From CAZUHB01 sp964620445 (GTDB lineage: Bacteria; Planctomycetota; B15-G4; CAYZWU01): a DNA stretch of 64,000 nt. The stretch is taken from contig CAZUHB010000010.1 of the NCBI GenBank assembly GCA_964620445.1, positions 1 through 64,000 of the forward strand, read 5' to 3'. The translations under genes and the position numbers were made by a program. Every line of letters starts with the position of its first letter. The first letter of the stretch is position 1. The notes under the pieces were generated by a model. The model did not search any database. It was not told where the DNA came from and worked only from the letters and a program-made list of their open reading frames with translations. Below, piece after piece: positions 34,515-43,067 of the stretch.

Positions 34515-36065
34515 CTATTTGCCGCTGGAAGGATCGGTCTGTTCGATGATCGCTTTCTCGACGAGGCGTTCCCGCGTCAGGTCGGCGCCGTGCGACGCAA
34601 GGAGATCGAGAAAATTGACAAGGTGCTCGATGGTGAAGGGCCGCCTCCCGGAAGGGTCGCCGCCCCTCTGCCTGATTCCGATGGCGCACACGATGCCGGC
34701 GGAGCGGTCCCTCTTCCGAATATCCTCGAGACAGGCCGCGAGGTCGTCGAGGCTATCGAAACTCCCTGTCTCGTTGTTGCTTCTTTGCGTGACCCTGTAT
34801 TCCGGTCCCGATCTGCCGCCGCCGAGGGTGACCTCGAACGGCTCGGATCGGGGCGCGGCAGCTCTCTCGGCACCCGGCCGAAGGCCCACGTCGGCAGGGA
34901 GAAAGACGGGCACGTATCCCTTCTGGCCGCTCTCCGTGTCCTGCACGGCCAGGTGGAAGCGATTGATGCACACCTCGCCCAGGGAGCCTGCCTGGAGCAG
35001 GGTGGCCATCGGGTCGATGTCGGAGTCGGGAGCGGCGTGGACCACCACGTCCACGTCGGCCAGCGGCAGGGCTCCCGGCGTCCGGTTCCGGCCGAAGAAA
35101 GTGGCCGCCCACCAGAGAGACCGGTAAACACCGTCGAAATCGTGGCACCTCTTCTTGCCGATCTTGAAGGAGCCGTCGCCGAGAAGGAGAACATCGACGC
35201 GCGTCTCGTCGGAGAGCGCGTGGAAGGAAGCCCTGTCCACGAGGGGGAGTGGGGGGATCCTTTCCCGCGGGGAGAAACGGAATTGCTCCCGGCGCTTTGC
35301 GGCCAGGTCATTGACCGGTACGCCCGCGGGCGGCGTGTATTCGAATTCCGACTCCTCGTAACCGGCATTCAGCCTGTAACCGGTGAACTCGACCGAGAGC
35401 TCCGGCTCGTTCCCCTCGTCGCGAAAGAACTCGACCCTGCGAGGGAAGAAGTCCTCGGCCCGGATCGTGATCCGGCACCGGGTCATCCTTTCGAGGATCT
35501 TTCTCTGCTCGGCCGACAGCCGCTGGCCGAGATCCTCGCGCCTGCGATCGGGCTCGAGTTCGCCCTCCAGGGCGATGAGGAGGTTTTCGGTTTCGGTGAG
35601 CTTCGAGCCGAAGGAGAGGTCGTAGTTTCGGGCGACGATGTCGAAGATACGGGGGGGATGATGCAGAATCGGTGACGACGCCGTCATGCCGATGAGGGTT
35701 TCGCGTTCGTAGTCGTAGTTCCCCCTGAAATATCTGATCACCTCGACAAGGGGAGGGTCCTCGGACGGGCGCATCTCGATCCAGACATATCGATCGCCCT
35801 TGACCATGACCAGGCGAAATCCCATCGTCTCCTCGACCATGGAGACCCGGGCCCGTCCGCCCACGAAAAGACAGTCGCCGGCGCCCACGGTCCGACCGCC
35901 CGGCAATTCGGTGGTCACCACGAAACCGCATCGGACGCTGTCGATCCGATTCCAGTTGCGCGCACACTGCTCGCTCATTTCGATTGCCGCGGTCTTGTCC
36001 TGGGCGGCCGCCATCGGCCCGCATGCCAGAGCGGCGGTCACGAATATCGCTAGCGGGTAAAACAC
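34515..36065 (-). CDS. secreted LolA-like protein with possible ExbD/TolR-like C-terminal domains
   Basis: A 516-aa protein from GTG 36065 (CAGGAG 6 nt upstream; the longer frame has no site). Residues 1-22 are a signal peptide. Residues 25-270 have the strand pattern of the LolA-type sorting fold and the DUF2092-like family (CGFVVTTELPGG, YVWIEMRP, VEFFRDEGNEPELSVEFTGY). Residues about 310-500 contain two segments that resemble the periplasmic ExbD/TolR fold: VDVLLLGDGSFKIG with ADVDVVVHAAPDSDIDPMATLLQA, and FEVTLGGGRSGPEY with AGIVCAIGIRQRGG. No membrane anchor is seen before them. The N-terminal assignment is moderate, the C-terminal one tentative. Same strand as sodN, 132 bp apart. Confidence 0.65.
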   Translation of the reverse strand: MFYPLAIFVTAALACGPMAAAQDKTAAIEMSEQCARNWNRIDSVRCGFVVTTELPGGRTVGAGDCLFVGGRARVSMVEETMGFRLVMVKGDRYVWIEMRPSEDPPLVEVIRYFRGNYDYERETLIGMTASSPILHHPPRIFDIVARNYDLSFGSKLTETENLLIALEGELEPDRRREDLGQRLSAEQRKILERMTRCRITIRAEDFFPRRVEFFRDEGNEPELSVEFTGYRLNAGYEESEFEYTPPAGVPVNDLAAKRREQFRFSPRERIPPLPLVDRASFHALSDETRVDVLLLGDGSFKIGKKRCHDFDGVYRSLWWAATFFGRNRTPGALPLADVDVVVHAAPDSDIDPMATLLQAGSLGEVCINRFHLAVQDTESGQKGYVPVFLPADVGLRPGAERAAAPRSEPFEVTLGGGRSGPEYRVTQRSNNETGSFDSLDDLAACLEDIRKRDRSAGIVCAIGIRQRGGDPSGRRPFTIEHLVNFLDLLASHGADLTRERLVEKAIIEQTDPSSGK

Positions 36066-36109
36066 GTCGTTCTCCTGACTTCGCGGGGAATGGTAACTCC
36101 GGACCTTCG

Positions 36110-36137
36110 ATTGTAATAGACCGGCGGATGATTGCAA
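36110..36137 (-). promoter_or_regulatory. candidate sigma-70 promoter of the LolA/ExbD-like gene
   Basis: Minus-strand TTGCAA (4/6) is followed after 16 bp by TACAAT (5/6). The implied leader to the GTG at 36065 is about 38 nt. Confidence 0.45.
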
Positions 36138-36268
36138 GTCGCGTTCGACTCGATGGACGTTCGAAAATGGTTGACAGCCCGGTACCGCGGCCAGCAGGAT
36201 GCAGCGGGATCGTGCGGGCCGAAAGGCCGCCCATTTTTCGAGAATCTTTCAGCGTGAGGAACAACGCA

Positions 36269-38191
36269 ATGGGAAACAAGAGAGACGTGAACAGGCGTTT
36301 CTTCATCAAGACCCTCGGATCGGCCGGCGCTGTCTATCTGACCGTGCCTTCGGCGATGGCCCGATCGGGCCGACCGGACGACCGGTCGGAAAACCGGTCG
36401 CCGGCCGCCGCGCCGCCCGGACGAAATGCGGCCGCCGGCCGGGCAGCGGCGCGGTCCCGACCGATCCGCTCCGAATACGAAACCATCGAGCACGAAACGG
36501 ACCTCTGCGTGGTGGGCGGCGGAATGGCGGGGCTCTGTGCCGCCGTGGCCGCGGCGCGAAACGGGGCGCGGGTGGTGCTGATGCAGGACAGGCCCGTTCT
36601 CGGCGGGAATGCTTCGTCCGAGATCCGCATGCACATCTGCGGCGCCCATGGCGCGGAAAACAAGGAGACGGGGATCCTCGAAGAGATCTTCATGGAGAAC
36701 TGCTACCGCAACCGGGGACTCAAGTATCCGATCTGGGATACCGTGCTCTACGAGAAAGCCCACTTTCAGAAGGGTTTGAAGCTCCTTCTCAACTGCTCGT
36801 GCAACCATGTCGCCGCAAAGGGCGCGCGGATCGAGAACATCCGCGGCTGGCAATTGACCTCTCAGAGATGGCATCACGTGAGGGCCCGCTTTTTTGCCGA
36901 TTGTTCGGGCGATTCGATTCTGCGCGTCTGCGGCGCGGAGTTCCGCCGCGGCAGGGAGGCGCGGGAGGAATTCAACGAGTCCCACGCCCCGGGAGAGGCT
37001 GACGGGAAGACGATGGGCAACTCGATCCTCATCCAGCTGAGGGAGGTGGACGAACATGTCCCCTTCGTTCCGCCCGCGTGGGCGCACAAGTACGGCGACG
37101 GGGATCTACCGAATCGCAGCTTGCGGCCGGCGGGAAACTTCTGGTGGCTCGAGATCGGAGGAGAAGACGACACGATCGCCGACGCCGAGGAGATCCGCGA
37201 CGAGCTCCTCAAGATCGCCTTCGGTGTGTGGGACTACATCAAGAATCATCCCGACGGCCGCGGAGCGGGGTGGGAGCTGGAGTGGATCGGCGCGCTGCCG
37301 GGCAAGAGGGAGAACATCCGCTACGTGGGGGATCACATCCTCACGCAGAACGACGTGGAGGCCGGCGGGAAGTTCGACGACATCGTGGGCTACGGCGGGT
37401 GGTCGATGGACGACCATCACCCGGCCGCCATCGAGCACAAGGGCGCACCCACCGTCTTCCACCCCGCGCCGTCGCCTTACGGCATTCCATACCGTGTCCT
37501 CTACTCCCGCAACATGGAGAATCTGTTCTTCGCGGGGCGCAACATCTCGGCAACTCACATGGCCATGAGCTCGACGCGCGTCATGGCGACCTGCTCGATC
37601 CTGGGCCAGGCCGCGGGCACGGCGGCGGCCCTGGCCGTGACCCATGATCTGAGCCCCCGCGGGGTGTACGAGAAGAGGATCGGCGATCTGCAGGAACGGT
37701 TGATGGACGACGACTGCTATCTTCCCGGAAAGCCCCGCCCGATCCCGCGTCTTTCGCGCGACGCCGACCTGAGCGCGTCCGAGGGCGATCCCGAACCGCT
37801 GAGGAACGGCGTGGATCGGAGCCTGGCCGGAGCCGACAATGGTTGGTGGGGAAAGCCGGGCGGATCGTGGGTGGAGTACCGATTTGCCGAGCCGCAATCC
37901 CTTTCGAGTGCGCGGTTCGTCTTCGACAGCCATCTGCCCTTCGACAAGCGCATGCCGAGCAGTTATCCGAAGAAATCGAAGACGGCTCCCTTTCCGAGAC
38001 GGTTATGCCGCGACTTCGATCTGCTCGTTCCGGGAGAGGACGGGACGTGGAAGGTGGTCTTCGAGATGCGGGACAATCACCAGAGGCTCGTCAAGGTTCC
38101 TCTCCGTGTGAAGACCAAGGCGATCCGCTTCGCGCCGCTCCGGTCGTGGGGGTGGCACCTGGTCCACCTCTTTGCGTTCGATCTCGCCTGA
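36269..38191 (+). CDS. Tat-exported FAD-dependent oxidoreductase
   Basis: A 640-aa protein begins at ATG 36269 (GAGGA 9 nt upstream); the open frame extends 95 codons upstream without a site. The N-terminus NRRFFIKTLGSAGAVYL is a twin-arginine signal. After a Pro/Ala/Arg-rich linker, the FAD Rossmann motif VVGGGMAGLCAAVAAARNG is at about 81-99, followed by the family block LGGNASSEIRMHICGAHG. The C-terminal 130 residues (DNGWWGKPGGSWVEYRFAEP and after) look like a discoidin-type carbohydrate-binding domain. This FAD_oxidored (PF12831) class is frequent beside glycan catabolism genes in Planctomycetota and Lentisphaerae, but no reaction is proven. It may oxidise a sugar or polysaccharide residue. 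Confidence 0.85.
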   Translation: MGNKRDVNRRFFIKTLGSAGAVYLTVPSAMARSGRPDDRSENRSPAAAPPGRNAAAGRAAARSRPIRSEYETIEHETDLCVVGGGMAGLCAAVAAARNGARVVLMQDRPVLGGNASSEIRMHICGAHGAENKETGILEEIFMENCYRNRGLKYPIWDTVLYEKAHFQKGLKLLLNCSCNHVAAKGARIENIRGWQLTSQRWHHVRARFFADCSGDSILRVCGAEFRRGREAREEFNESHAPGEADGKTMGNSILIQLREVDEHVPFVPPAWAHKYGDGDLPNRSLRPAGNFWWLEIGGEDDTIADAEEIRDELLKIAFGVWDYIKNHPDGRGAGWELEWIGALPGKRENIRYVGDHILTQNDVEAGGKFDDIVGYGGWSMDDHHPAAIEHKGAPTVFHPAPSPYGIPYRVLYSRNMENLFFAGRNISATHMAMSSTRVMATCSILGQAAGTAAALAVTHDLSPRGVYEKRIGDLQERLMDDDCYLPGKPRPIPRLSRDADLSASEGDPEPLRNGVDRSLAGADNGWWGKPGGSWVEYRFAEPQSLSSARFVFDSHLPFDKRMPSSYPKKSKTAPFPRRLCRDFDLLVPGEDGTWKVVFEMRDNHQRLVKVPLRVKTKAIRFAPLRSWGWHLVHLFAFDLA

Positions 38192-38219
38192 CCCGAACCG
38201 CGGCGCCTCGAAAGGGAAA

Positions 38220-38248
38220 TTGCCAAAAAAGCCGGAATCGGGTAGAAT
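38220..38248 (+). promoter_or_regulatory. candidate sigma-70 promoter of the double-ACT gene
   Basis: TTGCCA (5/6) is followed after 17 bp by TAGAAT (5/6). A leader of about 140 nt precedes the ATG at 38396. No riboswitch was recognised in the leader. Confidence 0.5.
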
Positions 38249-38395
38249 TTACCACGATCTGGCGAAAGGGGCCTGATTCACACCGTGGCGTTTCACCCAG
38301 CGTCTCTGACGGCGAAAAGATCGGCGTGATGATCCAATCGAACGAGGATTCGTTGGCGCGATTCGATGGACACTCTTACTTGAAGGAGACGAGCC

Positions 38396-38809
38396 ATGGC
38401 GGAGATCGTTAAAAGAATCGAATACTACTACGCAGAGGTGGAAGACCGGCCGGGCGAGGGCCGCAGGCTCCTCGAGTTTCTCAGCGCCCACGGGATCAAC
38501 CTGATCGCCTTCACCGCTTTTCCTCTCGAGGGGCGGAAGGCGCAGCTCGACTTCGTTCCCGAGAACGCGGAGAAGTTCAAGACCGCTGCCGGCGAGGCGG
38601 GCATCCCGATCGTCGGGCCGAAGAAGGCATTCCTGATCCAGGGCGATGACAGGACCGGTGTGCTCGTGGAGTATCACCTGCGCCTGGCCGACGCGGGGGT
38701 CAACATCTTCGCTTCCAACGGGATCAACGATGGAAGCGGCAGGTTCGGCTTCATCCTGTGGGTCAAGCCGTCGGAATTCGAAAAAGCGGCGAGCGCGCTC
38801 GGTGTTTGA
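38396..38809 (+). CDS. tandem ACT-domain protein
   Basis: A 137-aa cytoplasmic protein starts at ATG 38396 with GAAGGAG 7 nt upstream. Two ACT-like repeats are visible: RIEYYYAEVEDRPGEGRRLL with INLIAFTAFPLEG, and KAFLIQGDDRTGVLVEYHLR with VNIFASNGINDGSGRFGFIL. ACT domains bind amino acids or related small ligands and usually regulate enzymes. Stand-alone double-ACT proteins are common but rarely characterised. No biosynthetic gene is nearby to suggest a ligand. A 6-bp inverted repeat (GCCGCT/AGCGGC, 38811-38828) directly after the stop might aid termination between this gene and the convergent sulfatase gene. Confidence 0.85.
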   Translation: MAEIVKRIEYYYAEVEDRPGEGRRLLEFLSAHGINLIAFTAFPLEGRKAQLDFVPENAEKFKTAAGEAGIPIVGPKKAFLIQGDDRTGVLVEYHLRLADAGVNIFASNGINDGSGRFGFILWVKPSEFEKAASALGV

Positions 38810-38860
38810 CGCCGCTCCAGGCAGCGGCCGGTCGCGGGGGCGAGGAGAACACTGCCGCCT

Positions 38861-40399
38861 CTAGCGATTCCAGTACTCCTTTCGCACCTCGAGGAGATGG
38901 GGATGATCCTCGTCCCTGTCGCCCACTTTCGCTTTCAGGCGCAGGAGTTCTTTCTTGAGGTCCTGGACGATCTGCGCGTAGGCCGGATCGGCGTACACGT
39001 TCTTCAATTCGAGAGGATCCTTTTCCAGATCGTAGAGCTCCCATCCCGGTTTCGTTGGTGCCTGCTTCCCGGGAGCCCTGCGCTCCATCGGGACGCCGTG
39101 GAAAAAGATCAGCTTGTGCGTTCGCGTGCGCACCCCGTAGTGGGCGGGGCGGTTGCAGTGCTGCCAGTAGTGGTAGTACATCGATTCGGGCCAGTCGGGC
39201 GGTGTGCGGCCGGCCAGATTGGTTCTGAAACTCCGGCCCTGCATCGAGCCGGGCGCGGCCAGCCCGGCGTAGTCGAGGAATGTCTCGGCGAAATCGACAT
39301 TGGTGATGATGTCGTCGTTGACGGAGCGCGGCTCGATCTCGGCCGGATAGCGCGCGATGAACGGCATGCGCAGCGATTCCTCGAACATCCACCGCTTGTC
39401 GATGTAGTCATGCTCTCCCAGGAAATACCCCTGATCGGACGTGTAGATCACGACCGTTGATTCGGCCAGGCCCTCGTCGTCCACGTAATCGAGAAGACGC
39501 CCCACGTTCTCGTCGATCCCGGCCACGCAGCGCAGATAGTCCTTGAGAAACTTCTGGTAGGCCGCGCGTTTTCGCTCCTCGCGATCCATGCCCTCCGTGT
39601 CGAGCGGTCCCGTGGGATAGTTTTTCTTCTCCATGCGCTTGGCCATGGTTTCCATGGTGAACCCGTATTCGCGCGATCCGTCCGACCGATGGCTCTTGTC
39701 CTCCCAGAGACTGGCCGGCTCCGGAATCGTCGCATCCTCGAAGAGATCGGCGTGGCGTTCTGCAAAGTGCCAGGGCGCGTGACAGTTCTTGAAGTGGGTC
39801 ATCAAAAAGAACGGCTTCCGGCGGTCCCGTTCCGCGAGCCATTCGAGTGAGAGATCGGTGATCACATCGGTGGAGAATCCCTCGTGGACCGTGAAACCTT
39901 CCTTCCCCTTCTCCTTGAGCTGCGGATCGTGGTAGCGGCCCTGGCCGGGCAGGACGTTCCAGTAATCGAACCCCGCCGGAGTGCTCTTGAGGTGCCACTT
40001 GCCGATCATGGCCGTCTCGTATCCGGCTTTTTGAAGGAGCTTGGCCACGTTGTTCCGCTCCTGATCGAGACGGTCGTTCAGAGTATAGACGCCGTTCATG
40101 TGGCTGTACTGGCCGGTGAGGATCGTGGCACGGCTCGGCACGCAGATCGAGTTGGTGCAGAAGCAGTTTTGCAGCCTCACCCCGCCAGCGGCGAGGCGGT
40201 CGAGGTTCGGCGTCTGCACGATATCGGAGAGGAGCGACGGGTAACAGCCGAGCGCGTTGGCGCTGTGGTCGTCGGACATGATGAAGAGTATGTTGGGCTG
40301 TCTCCGTTCCTCGTCCCAGCCGGTCGATAGGCGGGGCAGCATGAGCGACGCTGCGCCGGCCCCGAGCGCTTTCATGAATCGTCTTCGAGTGTTTTTCAT
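38861..40399 (-). CDS. Tat-exported sulfatase (formylglycine-dependent, alkaline-phosphatase superfamily)
   Basis: A 512-aa protein with a twin-arginine leader (NTRRRFMKALGAGAASLML). The N-terminal metal site is in PNILFIMSDDH (Asp43, Asp44). The modification motif CVPSRATILTG (Cys86) is the Cys-type that must be converted to formylglycine. Further metal and substrate residues lie around HFKNCHAPW and YTSDQGYFLGEHDYIDKRW. Family members hydrolyse sulfate esters or N-sulfates; homologues of this layout are annotated as N-sulfoglucosamine or mucin-desulfating enzymes, but specificity is not fixed by eye. No formylglycine-generating enzyme is in the window. The S8 protease gene ends 16 bp upstream on the same strand. 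Confidence 0.92.
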   Translation of the reverse strand: MKNTRRRFMKALGAGAASLMLPRLSTGWDEERRQPNILFIMSDDHSANALGCYPSLLSDIVQTPNLDRLAAGGVRLQNCFCTNSICVPSRATILTGQYSHMNGVYTLNDRLDQERNNVAKLLQKAGYETAMIGKWHLKSTPAGFDYWNVLPGQGRYHDPQLKEKGKEGFTVHEGFSTDVITDLSLEWLAERDRRKPFFLMTHFKNCHAPWHFAERHADLFEDATIPEPASLWEDKSHRSDGSREYGFTMETMAKRMEKKNYPTGPLDTEGMDREERKRAAYQKFLKDYLRCVAGIDENVGRLLDYVDDEGLAESTVVIYTSDQGYFLGEHDYIDKRWMFEESLRMPFIARYPAEIEPRSVNDDIITNVDFAETFLDYAGLAAPGSMQGRSFRTNLAGRTPPDWPESMYYHYWQHCNRPAHYGVRTRTHKLIFFHGVPMERRAPGKQAPTKPGWELYDLEKDPLELKNVYADPAYAQIVQDLKKELLRLKAKVGDRDEDHPHLLEVRKEYWNR

Positions 40400-40415
40400 T
40401 TGAAAACGATTCTAA

Positions 40416-42305
40416 TCACCGGTCTTGAAAAAGCACGAGCGTTCTTTTCGGATCGAGCAGCAAAATCCCGTTCTGGCCTTCTCCTGTCTGTTCCGCGCCG
40501 CCGAGGATCAGAGCCGCCACCTCGTCGGGTGTGAGCGATGGATCGAGGGCAAAGAGTTTGGCAGCCAGGTTGGTCACTTGCGGCGTGGCCATCGACGTTC
40601 CCGACAGGCGCAGGCGTTCTCCGCCGGGGACGAAACTATCTACCCGGAATCCATCGGCGTGGAGACGGACGTGCGATCCGTGGTTCGAAAAGGCGGTCGC
40701 CTTCCCATCGGCATCGACAGCGCCGACCACGATCAGGTTGGGAAGATCGTAGATCCCGGGGATCCAGCGGTAGGCGCTCCGATCGCCGGGCGCGTCTCCG
40801 GCCCCGTTCACGAAGAGGATGTCCGGCGCGCCGGCAAGGACTTCGTGAAGCCCTTCGTCGAGGATCGCGTAGATTTCGCGTGCGCGGGTGGCCAGTTCGC
40901 CCGGTGACCGGCCGGCGTTGTGGGCGCGCAGATTGTCCTCGATCTCGTGAACATCCCAGCCCCAGCTCATGTTGGCCACGCGCACTCCGTGGGAACGGAA
41001 ATAGGCCACCGAGTCGGCGCACATGGTCACGAAAGCACGCGCCCACTCCACGGTCTTCTGTTTCGAATCATCGAAGCCGACACGCACGGTGAGGATCTGC
41101 GCAAAGGGATTGCCCGAGACGGCGATACCGGCCACATGAGTTCCGTGGCAATAGAAATCGAAGAGACCGATCTTTTTGCCCAGTTCGCCCCTGGTTTCCT
41201 GATCGAGGGTTGCGGCAAGTTCTTGAATCTTGTCCGCCGCTGCCGAGTTCAATCCCGCCTGGCGGTCCTCGACGCCTTGGAGGAGTGCGCGCAGCTCTCG
41301 ATCGGTGGGGGAGTCGAAGCCGAGCGGCATCAGCAGACCGGTCGTTGCCTCCAGATCCGTTCCGAAGGCGATGCCGTGAAGATCGTCGACAAAACCATTC
41401 CCGTCGGTGTCGGCTCCGTCGGCGCACTCGGCCTGGTTGCGAAAGAGGCGGTCGGGAAAAACGCTCGTGTCGACCCCGGTGTCCCAGATAGCGACAGCGA
41501 CCGGGCAACCTCTGTCCTTCGGCGACAGCGAAAAGCGTCGTTTGTCCAGTTTCCGCTGCCCCTCGCTCTCGGACTGTTCCAGAAAGTCGCCGTAGAGTTC
41601 GAGAGTGATATCCTTGAAAGGAACGATGATGGTCAGCGCGTTGCAGAACGACAGCAGCTCGTGGGCGTCGGCCGATGTGAGGGACCAGGTCCCACGGTCC
41701 GTGCGTTCCCCTTTGATCGAAGAGAACATCATGTTGATCAACGATTCCGAGGCGGCCCCGATCTTGGCCCGCCTGCGGGCCAGCTCATGGCGGACCAGCT
41801 TCTTCGGGAGAGTTGCCAGGGAGTTCTTCAGAGACCTGGCGTAGTGGTGCCGCACGCTGTCGAGGGATTTGTCCGCGCCGGCTGCCTGTCGCGCCCGGAT
41901 CCAGGCTTCGGCATGAAGAAGCGCAATGTGTTCGAGCGCCTCGTTGGGTGACAACCGTCGCATCATGTCGACGCAGTGGAGCGCATCGTTCCAGCGTTCG
42001 AGAGCCAGGTCGCCATGCAAACGGCGGGAGTAGAATTTCCTCTTCAGAGCCCCGTTTCCGAAGCGATAGTCCTTGAGGTCGGCGGTGGCTTCTTCGAGAA
42101 GTGACCCGGCGAGCCGGCGCATCAGGGCTGGAGACTGGGCCAAATCGCCCGGCGCACACTCGATTTCATAGGTGCGCTCCGGCAGTTCGCCAATACCGGT
42201 GAGCAGAGGTTTCTGCTCATTTTGAGCGACGACAGGGTTCTGAAACGAGCCGATCAGAAGGGCGAGAGCGGCGAGGCAGAATATTCGGGAAGGTCTGATC
42301 TTCAT
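40416..42305 (-). CDS. secreted subtilisin-type serine protease (S8) with N-terminal helical extension
   Basis: A 629-aa protein from ATG 42305 (AAGGAGAGG upstream). Residues 1-27 are a signal peptide. Residues 30-260 are a helical region, longer than a usual S8 propeptide and TPR-like in places (RWNDALHCVDMMRRLSPNEALEHIALLHAEA). The catalytic domain has Asp275 in IWDTGVD, His387 in CHGTHVAG, the oxyanion Asn in FVNGAGD and Ser571 in LSGTSMATPQV. A large insertion separates Asp and His (about 110 residues) with a calcium-like DTDGNGFVDD loop. It is divergent from an ArsR-type regulator gene and followed closely by the sulfatase gene. Confidence 0.92.
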   Translation of the reverse strand: MKIRPSRIFCLAALALLIGSFQNPVVAQNEQKPLLTGIGELPERTYEIECAPGDLAQSPALMRRLAGSLLEEATADLKDYRFGNGALKRKFYSRRLHGDLALERWNDALHCVDMMRRLSPNEALEHIALLHAEAWIRARQAAGADKSLDSVRHHYARSLKNSLATLPKKLVRHELARRRAKIGAASESLINMMFSSIKGERTDRGTWSLTSADAHELLSFCNALTIIVPFKDITLELYGDFLEQSESEGQRKLDKRRFSLSPKDRGCPVAVAIWDTGVDTSVFPDRLFRNQAECADGADTDGNGFVDDLHGIAFGTDLEATTGLLMPLGFDSPTDRELRALLQGVEDRQAGLNSAAADKIQELAATLDQETRGELGKKIGLFDFYCHGTHVAGIAVSGNPFAQILTVRVGFDDSKQKTVEWARAFVTMCADSVAYFRSHGVRVANMSWGWDVHEIEDNLRAHNAGRSPGELATRAREIYAILDEGLHEVLAGAPDILFVNGAGDAPGDRSAYRWIPGIYDLPNLIVVGAVDADGKATAFSNHGSHVRLHADGFRVDSFVPGGERLRLSGTSMATPQVTNLAAKLFALDPSLTPDEVAALILGGAEQTGEGQNGILLLDPKRTLVLFQDR

Positions 42306-42422
42306 GGGAGCCTCTCCTTGAGTGCCAGCGTATTCTCGGAGTCCTGAGGTGTGAGAAGGGTGTCTTTCGCGATATGCGTCTGGAGGTCAAACGCCGCGAC
42401 CACGAGTCACGGGAAAAGATAT

Positions 42423-42451
42423 TTGAAAAAATACAAGATTTCAAGTATTAT
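42423..42451 (+). promoter_or_regulatory. sigma-70 promoter of the ArsR-type regulator, with dyad in the spacer
   Basis: TTGAAA (5/6) is followed after 17 bp by TATTAT (5/6). The dyad AATAC-N10-GTATT (42430-42449) lies across the spacer and the first bases of the -10. The layout is that of an autorepressed promoter and also faces the divergent S8 protease gene. Confidence 0.6.
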
Positions 42452-42488
42452 ACGGACAGTATGCCGTTTTTTTTGCAGGAAAGACAGA

Positions 42489-43067
42489 ATGCCGCGACCG
42501 CGACGCCACAAGATCACCGATCCGGACCAGCTCCTGGCGATCAGTTCCCCGATCAGGGCCAAGATCGTTACGATCCTCGAGAACCGGAATGAGTATTCCG
42601 TTCGCGAAATCGCCGAGGAGCTCGGCATGCGGGTAGAATCGATCTACTATCATGTGCACCAGCTCGTGAATGCCGGTCTACTCGTCCGCACGAGGCAGCG
42701 CCCGGCGACGACCCGATCGGAAGCGGCCTATCGGCTACTCGCCCGCCAGATATGCGTCGACTGGAAAAACACGGCGCCCCCATACCGCTCCGCCCTCAAA
42801 AAGGCGGTGCGCGTGGCTCATCGCCTGTCCGAGCGGGTGATGGAGGAGGCTCTCGACAATCGGGACTGCTCTTTCGGGGGGATGAAGGCCGGCGCGCGCG
42901 TTCAGCAGGAAAGCGTTCGGCTCTCGAGGGCGAAGTTCCGCGAGCTGCTCGGCAAGCTGCAGGAGATCGAGCGGTTCATCATGGAAAACAACGATCCCAA
43001 TGAGGCGACGACCTATCTGCTCACCGCTGCCGCGGCGCCCCTCGCCCGTCGGTCTCCCGTCAAATAA
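42489..43067 (+). CDS. ArsR-like winged-helix transcriptional regulator
   Basis: A 192-aa protein from ATG 42489 (AGGAAAGACAG upstream). The winged helix is in residues 10-75: QLLAISSPIRAKIVTILENR, then YSVREIAEELGMRVESIYYH with the recognition helix, and GLLVRTRQR wing. The rest is helical (KKAVRVAHRLSERVMEE), perhaps for dimerisation. No metal-binding Cys/His pair of classic ArsR sensors is evident, so it fits the HTH_20/HTH_5-type regulators of unknown ligand. Its promoter contains a dyad suited to self-repression. It diverges from the S8-sulfatase operon, which it may control. Confidence 0.85.
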   Translation: MPRPRRHKITDPDQLLAISSPIRAKIVTILENRNEYSVREIAEELGMRVESIYYHVHQLVNAGLLVRTRQRPATTRSEAAYRLLARQICVDWKNTAPPYRSALKKAVRVAHRLSERVMEEALDNRDCSFGGMKAGARVQQESVRLSRAKFRELLGKLQEIERFIMENNDPNEATTYLLTAAAAPLARRSPVK

